Shown here piece by piece: positions 35,087 to 45,891 of a stretch of 64,000 nt of DNA. Each line of letters begins with the position of its first letter. Positions within the stretch are counted from its first letter, which is position 1. Position numbers and translations under genes: made by a program. The stretch comes from Chloroflexi bacterium OLB14 (GTDB taxonomy: Bacteria; Chloroflexota; Anaerolineae; Anaerolineales; Villigracilaceae): positions 61,730 to 125,729 of the forward strand of contig LMZR01000039.1 of assembly GCA_001567105.1 (NCBI GenBank), read 5' to 3'. A model generated the notes under the pieces. It had not been told where the DNA came from. It did no database searches and was given only the letters and a program-made list of their open reading frames with translations.

Positions 35087-37291
35087 TTATTTTTGAGGGT
35101 CTTCTTCATCCAAATCTTCTGGTTCTACTAAAACATCGCGTTCTTTGCCACCGCCTTGTGATGGACCCACAACGCCCATCTTTTCTAATTCATCTAGCAA
35201 GCGTGCGGCGCGCGGATAACCAATGCGTAAACGGCGTTGTAACAATGAAGCCGAAGCACGCTGGCTTTGACGAACAATTGAAACGGCTTGTTCAATTAAA
35301 CCATCGTCTTCATTTTCATCAGGTTCTTGTAACAATTTTTCCCAAGGTGGGGTTTCATTTGCTGGCATGTCACTGTTTTTACGCCAGTGATTAATCAATC
35401 TTTCAATTTCCATATCGGTGATTAATACACCCTGCGCCCGAACAGGGTTGCCGACTTCTGGGTTTAAGAAGAGCATATCGCCACGCCCCAGCAACGATTC
35501 TGCACCAGTGTAATCTAAAATCACGCGGCTATCTGTACCAGAAGCAACTGCAAATGCCAAACGAGCAGGAAAATTGGCTTTGATTAAACCTGTTACCACA
35601 TCAGTGGAAGGTCTTTGTGTGGCAACGATTAAATGAATTCCAGTGGCGCGCGCCATTTGAGCAAGGCGCACTAAATTATGCTCTGTTTGGTCTGGAGCAG
35701 ACATCATCAAATCGGCTAATTCGTCAATAATCACAACAATTCTTGGCAAAGCCTGTCCGCCTTCTTTACGAGTCACTTTTCGGTTGTAGGCATCCAAATC
35801 GCGTGCATGAGCCGCCTCAAGCAAACGATAACGATGTTCCATTTCCACAACCACCCAACGTAACACGCCTAAAATACGTTGCAAGTTTGTTTCCACTTTG
35901 CCGTATAAATGCGGTAAACCATTAAAGCGAATCAACTCCACCATTTTGGCATCAATCATTACAAGGCGCAATTCTTCTGGTGTGTTGTTCATTGCCAAAC
36001 ATGCCGCAATGGCAGTAATACAAACTGATTTACCTGACCCCGTTGAGCCTGCAATTAGCAAATGTGGCATACGAGATAAATCTGCATTTAATGGATTCCC
36101 CGAAACATCACGCCCTAAGGCTAAATTCAACGGGGCGCCGCGTTTATAAAATGAATCCGATTCAAGCAAGGCGCGTAAACGCACCATAGATGAATTGACA
36201 TTTGGCACTTCAATGCCAACATACGGCTTGCCCGGTACTGGGGCTTCAATTCTTAATCGTTGTGCCGATAACGCCAGCGCTAAATCTTTTTCAAGCGATG
36301 CAATTTGCGCCACACGCACTTTCATTTGTTGCGCATCTTCTTCATCACTGCCAGGTTTTTTGATAAAGCCCGGTTGCACAGCAAATTGCGTTACAGATGG
36401 ACCAACACGATAGCCAATTACTGTGGCAGGGATACCAAATTCGGACAATGTTTTCATAATCAAGCCTGCGGTTTGGTTAATCGTTCGTTCATCTGCTCGC
36501 ACAGTTGTGTCGCCTAATAAAATGCTCAAGGGCGGTAATTCATCGGATCGTGGCGGCGGCTTGAGAGATTTCTCTTCTTTTTTATTGCTAGATTTTAGTG
36601 AAGTACGAAATTCTGGCGGAATAGCAGGTGCTTTCTTTTTGACTCCGCTGCTTTTGGGCTTATCAATCTCTTCGTCTTTCGCTTCATCCTTAAGTGGAGT
36701 TGATACTGACCGATAGGCTTGAGTCGAATCTCCAGCCAAGTTGATTAAGTACATCTCCAGCCAAGTCCAAAATCCTAGCCCAGTTGCTAATGTCAATAGC
36801 CACAAAATAAATAATATCAACGAACCAATGATAGAGCCTGTTGCATTCCATAACAGGGTAACAATACCCCAACCTAAACGCCCGCCATCCATGCCAGACT
36901 CGGCTCGGAATAAGTCGTTGCCAAAAAGTGCAGACATCAAGCCCAAGGTCAATAATGAAGCGATTTCGAGGGAGATGATTCGAATCCATTTAACAGATTG
37001 ATCTCGTTTTAGAAGCACATATCCTAAGTATGCAATGCCAAAAAAAACAAAAATACAACCCCAACCAAACCAGATGCGCAGTGTAATGGCGATGGGGCTT
37101 AATAAAAATCCTTCGGTGTAACCAAACGCCGCTAATAAAAACATGATGGCAAAAGCGATTAAGATAACGCCAAACGCATCTAACACGAAGCGCCCAAATT
37201 GATTGTAAAAACGCACGAACTTATCTAGCCAATCGTTGTGAATGGGTTGTTGATTTTGCTGGTAGGTGTGTTTTTGTTTTTGGTGTGTCAT
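35087..37291 (-). CDS. ftsK: DNA translocase FtsK/SpoIIIE
   Basis: The start is the ATG at 37291 (MTHQKQKHTYQQ); an upstream ATG at 37369 overlaps the preceding gene. ~734 residues. Four N-terminal TM helices (about 30-180), a short linker, then the motor: Walker A GSTGSGKSVC, Walker B RIVVIIDELADLMM, ATGIHLIVATQRPSTDV. The C-terminal gamma winged helix is QRRLRIGYPRAARLLDELE. It clears chromosomes from the closing septum. The N-terminal Lys/Gln-rich segment is variable. Confidence 0.95.
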   Translation of the reverse strand: MTHQKQKHTYQQNQQPIHNDWLDKFVRFYNQFGRFVLDAFGVILIAFAIMFLLAAFGYTEGFLLSPIAITLRIWFGWGCIFVFFGIAYLGYVLLKRDQSVKWIRIISLEIASLLTLGLMSALFGNDLFRAESGMDGGRLGWGIVTLLWNATGSIIGSLILFILWLLTLATGLGFWTWLEMYLINLAGDSTQAYRSVSTPLKDEAKDEEIDKPKSSGVKKKAPAIPPEFRTSLKSSNKKEEKSLKPPPRSDELPPLSILLGDTTVRADERTINQTAGLIMKTLSEFGIPATVIGYRVGPSVTQFAVQPGFIKKPGSDEEDAQQMKVRVAQIASLEKDLALALSAQRLRIEAPVPGKPYVGIEVPNVNSSMVRLRALLESDSFYKRGAPLNLALGRDVSGNPLNADLSRMPHLLIAGSTGSGKSVCITAIAACLAMNNTPEELRLVMIDAKMVELIRFNGLPHLYGKVETNLQRILGVLRWVVVEMEHRYRLLEAAHARDLDAYNRKVTRKEGGQALPRIVVIIDELADLMMSAPDQTEHNLVRLAQMARATGIHLIVATQRPSTDVVTGLIKANFPARLAFAVASGTDSRVILDYTGAESLLGRGDMLFLNPEVGNPVRAQGVLITDMEIERLINHWRKNSDMPANETPPWEKLLQEPDENEDDGLIEQAVSIVRQSQRASASLLQRRLRIGYPRAARLLDELEKMGVVGPSQGGGKERDVLVEPEDLDEEDPQK

Positions 37292-37322
37292 TTTTTGTGA
37301 GTTGCGTTTGTAGCATGGCTTA

Positions 37323-39239
37323 CTATTGTTCTTGCAATTCAGATTCCATTTCGAGAATTGTTTTGGCAACGGCTTCGATGGCGATTCTTTGTTTGCGATA
37401 TAAATCTGCTTCAGACATGGCTAAGCGAGATGCTACGTCTCTTACTTTACGTCCTTCAATAAATTTCATTTCAAGGATATTATACAAAATCCATTCGGTG
37501 GTGAATTTTCTTTCACCATTTGGTTTCACTTGGTCAACTGCACGGCGTAATAATAAACGCAAGGCATTGGCGGGGTTAGCATCTTGTTCGTTGATTAGGT
37601 CTTGCACTACTTGCAATTTTATCAATGGGTTGTTTGTAAATTTAGGTCCACCCCAATAATGAGTTAATGCATCCTTGACCCAATTTGCTAGGTCTGCTTC
37701 TTGAGGTGTTGCTTGCGTTGCTAATAAATTTGCTTTGGTGTCGTAACGCCCTACTGCGCGCATGTGTTGAATCATTTCCACTTGTGGTTGAATATCAGCC
37801 AATGAGCGAAATACGCCTTGTTGCAGTTGGCGGTCTTCTAAGGCAAGGGCGGCGCGGTCGGCTAGGAGCCATAAGGCTTCGCGCTGGTCATTTTCCATGG
37901 CTGTTATATGCTCAGCATGTGCCACGCCTAACAAACCTAACAAAGGTGGGATTTCGTCTCTATCCATGCTCGCTGTTCTGCGGCGAAAGAGGGGCAGTAT
38001 CCAAAAATTTCCCCACTGAAATTCATGACGCGGGTCGCCATTGATGTGGTTTAAAACTTCGGTTAAGCCTTCATTATCTAACAAAGCGCGATTGCCCGCC
38101 ACAACAATTGGAGATAAGGTTTTATCATCTAGTGCGGCGACAAAGGCAGAAGGTGATTGTAGATGATCTCGCACGGCGGCTAGAACGGCTTCAAGGAATT
38201 GGTGTAAGTCATCTTGGGTTAATAAGCGTTCTTCTATGTTTTGAAGTAATACTAGCTCTTTACGGTCTCTTCCAAAAAACAGCCAACGTTCCCAAAGTGG
38301 TGCGGCAAAGGTGATAGCATGTTCCATGAGTAATATCATAGCGACTACAGTAAATGGAACGAAAGCACTGTAGGGTGTGCCAAAAAATTCACCGCCACGC
38401 CGAACTACCGTCATAAAAGCTAAAGTTGCAGATGCAGTGACAGGTCCACGCATAATCCATTTAAAGAGGCGGCTCTTAATCACACGGTCGGGCCAAGAGA
38501 CGCCAAAAAAGGCTACGGCATACGCCATAACAACAACTAAGACCGCAACAATTATATTGATAAGTACAGCGGTCATCCAAAAGATATATTGATGTTGAGC
38601 TGCAAAGTTATATCCAAAAATGAGGTAGGGGAAAGAACCCAAGGCGGGGGCTGTAGCACCAGCCATTAGGTAAATCATGCGGCGTTGACCAGAACGCGTA
38701 AGCATTAAACTATAAGCACGGTAAAAATTAATCCCTGCCCAAAGCATGGCAATGGTGTAGAAAACTGTAAATGCTTCTGTCCATAATGTACGTTGCAAGT
38801 AAGGGGCGGGTTCGCCATTTGGAATAATGTCGCCAAGCAAGTTGCCTGTGGCTAGTAAAATTAAAAACCCACATGAAACAATGTAGACCATACGCACGGC
38901 AATGCGCCTGCGCCCACGTGAGGGTTTACCTGCTGTGACCAATAAAGCATCTGATAAATGTAAATATGCGGAAGGTAAAAAAACCAAGCCAAACCATTGT
39001 ATGCGCATCAATACTTCAAGTGTGCGAATTGAGGCGGAGTTATCTTGCAGGGCTTCGGCAGTGAAGATGACAACCACGCATAATAAAATAATTGCGAAGG
39101 AGCGAGCAACTCTATCTCTTAAGTTGAAGGAAAGGGAGTAAAGAAATAGCGAGAAAGCCGTAATGGCAATTCCTGCGGTTAATATCTGGTTGAATGTTTT
39201 TATCCCTGCTAATAATGTTACAAGCCAACCTGTGACCAT
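37323..39239 (-). CDS. Membrane sensor: 7TM region, GAF-like domain and C-terminal HTH
   Basis: 638 residues. Residues 1-270 hold ~7-8 hydrophobic segments of the 7TM histidine-kinase-N type (IQWFGLVFLPSAYLHLSDALL). From ~330 a GAF-like domain runs to about 500. The C-terminus has a bacterial HTH of sigma-70 region 4 or FIS style (EWILYNILEMKFIEGRKVRDVASRLAMSEADLYRKQRIAIEAVA). No histidine-kinase, GGDEF or phosphatase motif is seen, so it looks like a membrane-bound one-component transcriptional regulator. Its target is unknown; it precedes ftsK by 32 bases. Confidence 0.72.
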   Translation of the reverse strand: MVTGWLVTLLAGIKTFNQILTAGIAITAFSLFLYSLSFNLRDRVARSFAIILLCVVVIFTAEALQDNSASIRTLEVLMRIQWFGLVFLPSAYLHLSDALLVTAGKPSRGRRRIAVRMVYIVSCGFLILLATGNLLGDIIPNGEPAPYLQRTLWTEAFTVFYTIAMLWAGINFYRAYSLMLTRSGQRRMIYLMAGATAPALGSFPYLIFGYNFAAQHQYIFWMTAVLINIIVAVLVVVMAYAVAFFGVSWPDRVIKSRLFKWIMRGPVTASATLAFMTVVRRGGEFFGTPYSAFVPFTVVAMILLMEHAITFAAPLWERWLFFGRDRKELVLLQNIEERLLTQDDLHQFLEAVLAAVRDHLQSPSAFVAALDDKTLSPIVVAGNRALLDNEGLTEVLNHINGDPRHEFQWGNFWILPLFRRRTASMDRDEIPPLLGLLGVAHAEHITAMENDQREALWLLADRAALALEDRQLQQGVFRSLADIQPQVEMIQHMRAVGRYDTKANLLATQATPQEADLANWVKDALTHYWGGPKFTNNPLIKLQVVQDLINEQDANPANALRLLLRRAVDQVKPNGERKFTTEWILYNILEMKFIEGRKVRDVASRLAMSEADLYRKQRIAIEAVAKTILEMESELQEQ

Positions 39240-39276
39240 ACAATGCCTTCCAATAATAAAATTATCTTAATAAATT

Positions 39277-39816
39277 TCATTTCAAAATTTTTGTAAAAAA
39301 TAACGCCACGTCTTGATTAAGATAATATTGGTCATTATACCCGCTGAACTCATAACCAAGTTTTTGGGCTAGGCGAATTGCAGGCAAATTTTTTGATTGT
39401 GTTTCTAGAATCAAACGGCGATGCAAACGCACCTCAGCCCATGATTGGGCGGCAACTAACAGAGCCGAAGCAATACCTCGACGACGTGCAGATGATTGAA
39501 CAGCCAAGTCAGTTATCCATACAGCTGAGGCACTTCCTCTTTCTAATAAGCCAATATAACCAACTGGGTCTTGTCCACTTACTGCACTGAACATCATAGA
39601 TTTACGCACCCAATCATCGGCTAAAGAAAATTTGTTATGTGGATATTCTACTGAAATAGAACGTGGCAACCGCACTTCTCGAAAAGAAGCGTTGATTTGC
39701 CCAGCAGTGCGTTTCAATTCCAACTGCCAAACAGATTCGCTAGTGATGTTATGGTCAAATGCCATCAGTTTTTGTAAATCAGTTGCCACTGTAGGGCGAA
39801 TTTGAATTTCAGACAT
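39277..39816 (-). CDS. GNAT family N-acetyltransferase
   Basis: 179 residues. Acetyl-CoA site AVQSSARRRGIASALLVAA with R/Q-x-x-G-x-A pattern (RRRGIA), preceded by the beta strand SAVWITDLAVQ and followed by LILETQSKNLPAIRLAQKLGYEF. The acceptor is unknown. It lies 37 bases upstream of the membrane sensor gene on the same strand. Confidence 0.83.
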   Translation of the reverse strand: MSEIQIRPTVATDLQKLMAFDHNITSESVWQLELKRTAGQINASFREVRLPRSISVEYPHNKFSLADDWVRKSMMFSAVSGQDPVGYIGLLERGSASAVWITDLAVQSSARRRGIASALLVAAQSWAEVRLHRRLILETQSKNLPAIRLAQKLGYEFSGYNDQYYLNQDVALFFTKILK

Positions 39817-39847
39817 GTTTATCCTTGTATAAAATCACGGTGTAAAT

Positions 39848-40528
39848 TTACTGTAACGAAACAACGCGCACAGGCACCACACAAGCAGCTAATTCTTGAC
39901 CCTGATTATCAACAACTACAAGACGTAACTGATAGTCGCCTGGTGTGAGTGCAGTTGCATCCCAGCGACCGAGTGGTCCATCAGTGACTGCTGTGCGTCC
40001 TGCTGCAATTGTCGCCCAAGTTTCACTTCCTGCTGGGGCAACTTCATACTTATAGAATCCAAAATTAGGAATATTGGCAGTACCAACAAGTTCCACCACA
40101 CCAGAAACCTCTTCGCCTGCACTGGGGAAATCAAATGAAATTTGGTTAGGAATACACCCACTGGAAGACGCTATAGATGTGCCGACTGGGCTATGTGCAA
40201 ATTGTGTCATCATCTCAGGTGATAATGTGCCTGTAGGGGTAGAAATAAAATCTAATGTTGGGGTAGCAATAAAAAAACGAGAAGGCATTCCTGGAATGAT
40301 GAAAGAAACAATAAAAAATTCAGCACAGAATAAAATAATAATCAATGCCGAAATAGCAGTTGAGCGTGCTAACCGCCGAGAGGAAAACTCACGCTCTAAA
40401 CTAAATACTGCAACTCGCCAATCACGCCATGAACGCCATAGCCAGCGAAAAGCAAACATACCGCCAATCGCCAAGACAATATAAATCAACGCCTCATAGG
40501 TGTCGAGGAATAGTAAAAGTTCTGTCAT
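39848..40528 (-). CDS. Membrane-anchored protein with an extracytoplasmic beta domain
   Basis: 226 residues. Two TM helices (about 11-30 and 58-80) bracket a basic loop RSWRDWRVAVFSLEREFSSRR; the C-terminal ~130 residues hold a Thr/Pro-rich spacer and a beta-rich domain with ISFDFPSAGEEVSGVVELVGTA and GDYQLRLVVVDNQG, which resembles Ig-like or Fn3-like modules. I do not recognise a function. Confidence 0.65.
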   Translation of the reverse strand: MTELLLFLDTYEALIYIVLAIGGMFAFRWLWRSWRDWRVAVFSLEREFSSRRLARSTAISALIIILFCAEFFIVSFIIPGMPSRFFIATPTLDFISTPTGTLSPEMMTQFAHSPVGTSIASSSGCIPNQISFDFPSAGEEVSGVVELVGTANIPNFGFYKYEVAPAGSETWATIAAGRTAVTDGPLGRWDATALTPGDYQLRLVVVDNQGQELAACVVPVRVVSLQ

Positions 40529-40540
40529 GCCAAAATAAAA

Positions 40541-41376
40541 TTACATTCTGCGTAAAACAGCACGAATAAGTTTCTCAATTTTGGGAGTAATTACCTTCCC
40601 AGCCTCAATAACCTCTTCATGAGTTGTAACTGTAGAACCATCCAAATTCGCCTTATTGCTAATACCAGAAAATCCTAAAGCACGCATCCCACCATGCCGA
40701 GCAACAATAACTTCTGGCACAGTAGACATACCAACGGCATCCGCTCCTGCTAACCGAAGAAAACGTAAATCGGCTGGAGATTCAAATGAAGGTCCACTCA
40801 AACCAGCGTACACACCTTCTTGCAAAGTAATTTCATTTTCTTTTGCAACAGTACGAGCTAAATTACAAAGTTCACGATCATATGGCTGACTCATATCTGG
40901 AAAACGTGGTCCAAGTTCATCTAAATTTGGACCCATAAGAGGATTCAAACCAGACATACCCATCAAGTTTAATTGATCGGTAATGAGCATCACATCGCCT
41001 GGAGAAAAATCTGGATTTACACCACCCGCCGCATTTGTGACTATGAGGGTTGGTATTTGTAACCGCTGCATAATTCTAACTGGAAGTGTGCACTCGCCCA
41101 TGGTATAACCTTCATAATAATGAATTCGCCCCTGCATTACGAGTACTGGTTTATCCTCTAACATGCCGATGACAAACCTACCGACATGCCCATGCACCGT
41201 TGAAACGGGGAAATTTGGCAACGAACTATAAGGAATGTAAACAGCCTCAGAAACAGAATCAGCCAGCCCGTTCAGCCCTGAACCGAGAATAATTCCCGCT
41301 ACAGGTTGAATGGAGATTTGTTTTTTATTGTTTGTGTGATGCTATCAATTTGATTAAGGGAAATGAAATTTTGCAT
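40541..41376 (-). CDS. Purine nucleoside phosphorylase, one frameshift
   Basis: ATG start at 41376 with GAAGG upstream. The six-base T run at 41321-41326 lacks one base; adding it gives MQNFISLNQIDSITQTIKKQ, ISIQPVAGIILGSGLNGLAD and ~278 residues, the family length. Key motifs are GSGL, PVSTVHGHVGRF, MQGRIHYYEGY, VTNAAGGVNPDF and GADAVGMSTVPE near residue 200. It is a trimeric PNP cleaving inosine and guanosine by phosphate. Reading without the correction would drop the phosphate-binding GSGL. Confidence 0.88.
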
Positions 41377-41479
41377 TTGTCGCCTTCTTTTTGAATTAAT
41401 AAATGGCTATAACCCCATTAGCCAACGTACAGGAAGATTATATCAGAAATAATTTTCGAGTAGAAAAAATTAGATTATT

Positions 41480-44400
41480 ATGCTATCCTCAAGCCCAATG
41501 TATCACTCATCAGAAAATAATTTCAATTTTTTTACTTCATTGCTATTAGGCGGAATAGGGGTAAGTTTATTGTTGATTCCGGGGGCATTAAATTTTACAA
41601 CTCCCGCTTCGCCAGTCATCATCATACTGTTGGGCGTAACATGTTTTACCACAGCTTTATTATTACAAATGTCAAGTATTTTAACATGGGCATTATGGCG
41701 ACGGCGTTTATTCCAAAGCATTTCAACAGTACTTTTACTTTTATTTTCAATATTATATTGGACGAATGGCTTTGCAATTGGCACGATAATTTTTTTCGTT
41801 GCTGGCTTTATACAATTAATCTTAATTTTCAACTCAGCCTCACCGATCTTATTTGGGTTTGATATATTAAATTTCACACTCATCTTAATTAGTTTTATCA
41901 CAGGTATCTTCCTATCATTTATTAAAATACAAGGGATTGAAATACGAATACCTGTTTATACATCACTGATTGGGGGAGCCTTTCTTTTAATTTCCATTAT
42001 TGTTACATATGTATTGCTCTTCTCTCCAAAATATAAAAAAAAGGCTTTGAGCCTACAAGCCATCCCATGGGTAATATGGTGTTTATTTTTTGCGCCTTCA
42101 ATATATGATGCAAATTTAATCCTGCCGGTAGTTATCATTGGAATGCTTTTATTTGGAGACCGCTTGCCATGGGAACAACTTCGTATTCCAGCAGGAGATA
42201 TCCTTGGGCGCAGAATCATTATGATCGCCTGCACTATAGAATTAACAGTATTAATATTTATTAGCTCATTATTATTTTTAATAGATCATACAACAAACAT
42301 ACAACATACTGCATTACTTCCCGCCCGCGAGGCATCCTTCGTCTTTTTTACAATTTGCACCTTTGTGGTCTATCTTGAAGGTATCACTATTATTAGTACG
42401 ACAAATGGCTTATTGAATGAGTTAAATAAATTAGACGACACAGAACAACCCTTTGAAAGTCAAACACAATCATTTTCTATTTGGAATACTCGCTTCGGAA
42501 AATATGTAAAGCCATTTGTACTTTCAAACGAAGGGACAAGAAACAAGCTTACCTTCCAATCTGATCAATTAGATATTCTCTCTCAGCAAATGTCTAATGA
42601 GAAAAAAACGAAACGCACAACTTACCTTCTTAATGGAGTTAAGTCAGCAGCTCGAAAATCAATTAGATCAACCCGTAGCATCACAATTAGTGGTAGACAC
42701 ATTAGAACGAGCATTAAATTGCTCGTTAACCTATATTTTTATCCATGAGCCCGAGAAACAAGAATTTATGTTGCTTGCCTCAGCAGGAAAACAGATCAAT
42801 ATAATACCTGCTGGTTACCGTCAAAGTTCTTCGGTTGGGGTCTTAGGTAGAACTCTAAGGCAGAGAAAAACTCAAATTATTAATGATGTAAGCAAAGACC
42901 CCGATTATATCCAATTCAAAAATGAGCAAACTATTTCAGCTGTAATAATTCCATTAATATCTAATGGGCATGTGCATGGCATGATTGTAATAAACAGCGA
43001 AACACCAAATGCATTTAGCAGTATTGATATTGGCTTAGCAGAAGCTGTTGCCGCAGAACTAATCCGCGCATGGGAACGTTCTGGCTACCATCAAAGATTA
43101 ATGGATCTAATTCAGGCAGGTAGTCAATTTTCCTCTGTAGTTGATCCTAACTCCACCGCTAGCGATGTTGCCTCAATAGCTAAAGAGATTCTACGAGCTC
43201 GCTTCACATTTCTTCATATTCAGCTTGGACGCGAAAAAAACTTCATTCAAACTGCTATCGCTGGCAAAGCACCACAATTAGCAGAATCTTTAAAAAAATC
43301 TGTCACTTCAGCAGGGTTACTTCAAATCATCTTACAATCCAGTCAGCCATTCCGTATCCGCGATATCCGAAAATACCCTGCCACTTCGCACCTAAGCATG
43401 GATAATCCAAGCCTCAGAAGTATGTTAGCAATTCCTATTCGTTGGCATCAAGTAAACATCGGAGCCATCTTCGCCTTTGGAAAACAAAACGAAGTTTTTT
43501 TTACCGAAAATGACGAATCATTAGCCGAATTACTTGCCATTCAAGCCGCGGGCGCCTTTGAAAGCACTTGGCTACAACAAGAATTAAGATCTTCGCTTCG
43601 TATTACCTCATTGTTATATCATTTAAGTAACAAAATCATTCAAGCCGAAAATTTAGAAGAAGCCGCCTTAGATATTGCTCAAATTGCTCATAAACTTTCT
43701 CAAAGTACAACTACGGGAATTGTTCTATTAAATGCAGATGAAAGCATTGCTGCTGAAATAAAAATTGACGAGAACGGTATACAACGAGGAACCCATCACC
43801 CCCTGAAATTAATCAAAGATGCGATGGATGCCGGACAACTCATTTATTTTTCGCAAGGCGAATCTCGCATACAAAGTTGCATTCCTATAAAAACCCCAAT
43901 TAAAAATTATGGTGCCATTTGGATGGAAAGCCTCGATGAACAAATTAACAATCCCACCACAAACCCCAATGACCTACAAGCATTAGTAAATCAAGCTGCT
44001 ATAGCATTAGAACGCTCACTCTTACTAGATGAATCCCGCCGCCAAGCTATTGAAATCAAAGCCGCTTACGACACGCTGGCAAAAACATACGACCAGACCT
44101 TAGTAGCCCTCACCTCCGCTCTAGATGCTCGCGATCGCGAAACTGAAGGGCACAGTATTCGTGTCAGTCATTTAACAGTAAAACTTGGAGAAGCACTAAA
44201 CTTTTCAGATGAGCAATTAAACGTTCTAAAGCGTGGCTCGCTCTTGCATGATATCGGAAAAATTGGCGTAAGCGATTCTATCTTACACAAACCAGGCAAG
44301 CTTAATGAAGAAGAATGGCTAGCCATGAAAAAACATCCAGATATTGGCGCAAAAATCGTAGAAGGCATTCCATTTTTAGAGGACAGCATTCCGCTCATCC

Positions 44401-44663
44401 GCCATCATCAAGAACGCTGGAATGGTACGGGCTACCCCGACAAATTAAAAGGCGAAGAGATTCCAATCTTAGCCCGTGTTTTTGCTGTCATTGACGCTTT
44501 CGATGCACTAACTAGCAATCGCCCCTATCGCACCAAAATTTCAACTGAAGAAGCCTTAGCTTATTTGCGCAAAGAATCTGGTATTCTGTTTGATCCTGCT
44601 ATTGTAAGTGCGTTCGATAAAATGATTACTGAAGATCCTCAAGTAGTTGCCTTTTCGGATTAA
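41480..44663 (+). CDS. Membrane protein with GAF domains and HD-GYP phosphodiesterase, one frameshift
   Basis: The A7 run at 42602-42608 has one base too many; correcting it fuses two frames into ~1060 residues. The first ~310 hold 9-10 hydrophobic segments. A coiled stretch and two or three GAF-like domains (about 385-520, 540-690, 700-850) lead to an HD-GYP domain: HDIGKIGVSDSIL, HHQERWNGTGYPDKLKGEEIP and ARVFAVIDAFDALTSNRPYR. HD-GYP enzymes hydrolyse cyclic di-GMP. The metal and GYP residues are all present. Confidence 0.85.
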
Positions 44664-45698
44664 CTACTTCAAAACATTCTTAAACGCTTCAATTGTTTTT
44701 TCCACCCCAACATCATCCACCCAATAATGCGTCACCAAACGAAAACGACGCGATGATGCCCAATCTACTAACACGCCATATTTTTTAATTTCATCTACGA
44801 TTTGATTATCCGTTAATTTGATATTTGGATGAATACCAAAATAAATCATATTTGTTTGCGGTTGCGCCTCTAAAACCAGACCTGCAACCTGTTTCAAACC
44901 ATCGAATATTTTTTTAGCCCGAGCATGGTCATCACTTAATCGCTTGGTCATCGTATCTAATGAAATTAATCCAGCCGAAGCAACAACACCAACCTGACGC
45001 ATTCCTCCGCCCAACATTTTTCTTAAATGTCTGGCGCGATTAATAAATTTTTTCGTGCCAGCAATCATAGACCCAACAGGTGACGATAATCCCTTGCTCA
45101 AACAAAACATCACCGAATCCGCAGGAGCGACTAAATCTTTTACATTCACATTCAAAGCAGTAGCGGCGTTGAAAATTCTAGCGCCATCAATATGCAACGA
45201 CAAATTATTCTCTTTGGCAATCTTCCCCACTTGATTGATATATTCCACACTCAATGGAACGCCCCCACAAATATTTTGAGTATTTTCAAGGCAAATCAAT
45301 TTTGTAATGGTGTGATGCACATCTTCACTCTGAATCGAAGCGCGGATGTCATCTAATGCCAACGTGCCATCTTTTTGATTCATAACAGGACGTGAACTAA
45401 TTCCACCCAATGCCGAAAATCCACCTGCTTCATTCAAATAAATATGAGATTTATCTCCAAGAATCACTTCATCCCCACGCTGACAATGCACCATTAACGC
45501 AATCAAATTTCCCATCGTGCCTGAGGGAACAAACAGCGAATCTTCCTTGCCAAGCATTTCAGCCGCTTTCGCCTGTAATTCATTTACAGTTGGGTCATCC
45601 ATATACACATCATCACCAACTTCGGCTTCTGCCATTGCATCACGCATTTCAGGCGTAGGCTTGGTGACGGTGTCAGAGCGCAGGTCTATCATATCCAT
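44664..45698 (-). CDS. ltaE: Low-specificity L-threonine aldolase
   Basis: 344 residues, fold-type I PLP enzyme. It starts [19 protein letters not shown], has the family's [25 protein letters not shown] and the PLP lysine in [16 protein letters not shown]. It splits threonine and related beta-hydroxy amino acids to glycine and an aldehyde. The last codon touches the end of the HD-GYP gene, which is convergent. Confidence 0.93.
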   Translation of the reverse strand: MDMIDLRSDTVTKPTPEMRDAMAEAEVGDDVYMDDPTVNELQAKAAEMLGKEDSLFVPSGTMGNLIALMVHCQRGDEVILGDKSHIYLNEAGGFSALGGISSRPVMNQKDGTLALDDIRASIQSEDVHHTITKLICLENTQNICGGVPLSVEYINQVGKIAKENNLSLHIDGARIFNAATALNVNVKDLVAPADSVMFCLSKGLSSPVGSMIAGTKKFINRARHLRKMLGGGMRQVGVVASAGLISLDTMTKRLSDDHARAKKIFDGLKQVAGLVLEAQPQTNMIYFGIHPNIKLTDNQIVDEIKKYGVLVDWASSRRFRLVTHYWVDDVGVEKTIEAFKNVLK

Positions 45699-45719
45699 CT
45701 ATTTTCTTCCTTTTTATTT

Positions 45720-45889
45720 GTAGGGGCGACCCATCAAAATTTTAACAGCAGCACTATCATAAAGGGCGGGCGCCCTGTTTTTGAATATACATTAAATTCA
45801 AGGGCGACCCGCTCATGCTCAACATGATAATTTTATACAAGCGTTATACCCAAAAGTGTTTTGGATTAATAAGGGTGGGTCGCCCCTAC
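45720..45889. repeat. MITE-like element, GTAGGGGCGACCC family, 170 bp
   Basis: GTAGGGGCGACCC (45720-45732) and GGGTCGCCCCTAC (45877-45889) are perfect inverted ends. Inside are GGGCGGGCGCCCTG and GGGCGACCCG palindromes. No coding sequence. It occupies the whole gap between ltaE and rluD. Confidence 0.8.
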
Positions 45890-45891
45890 TT

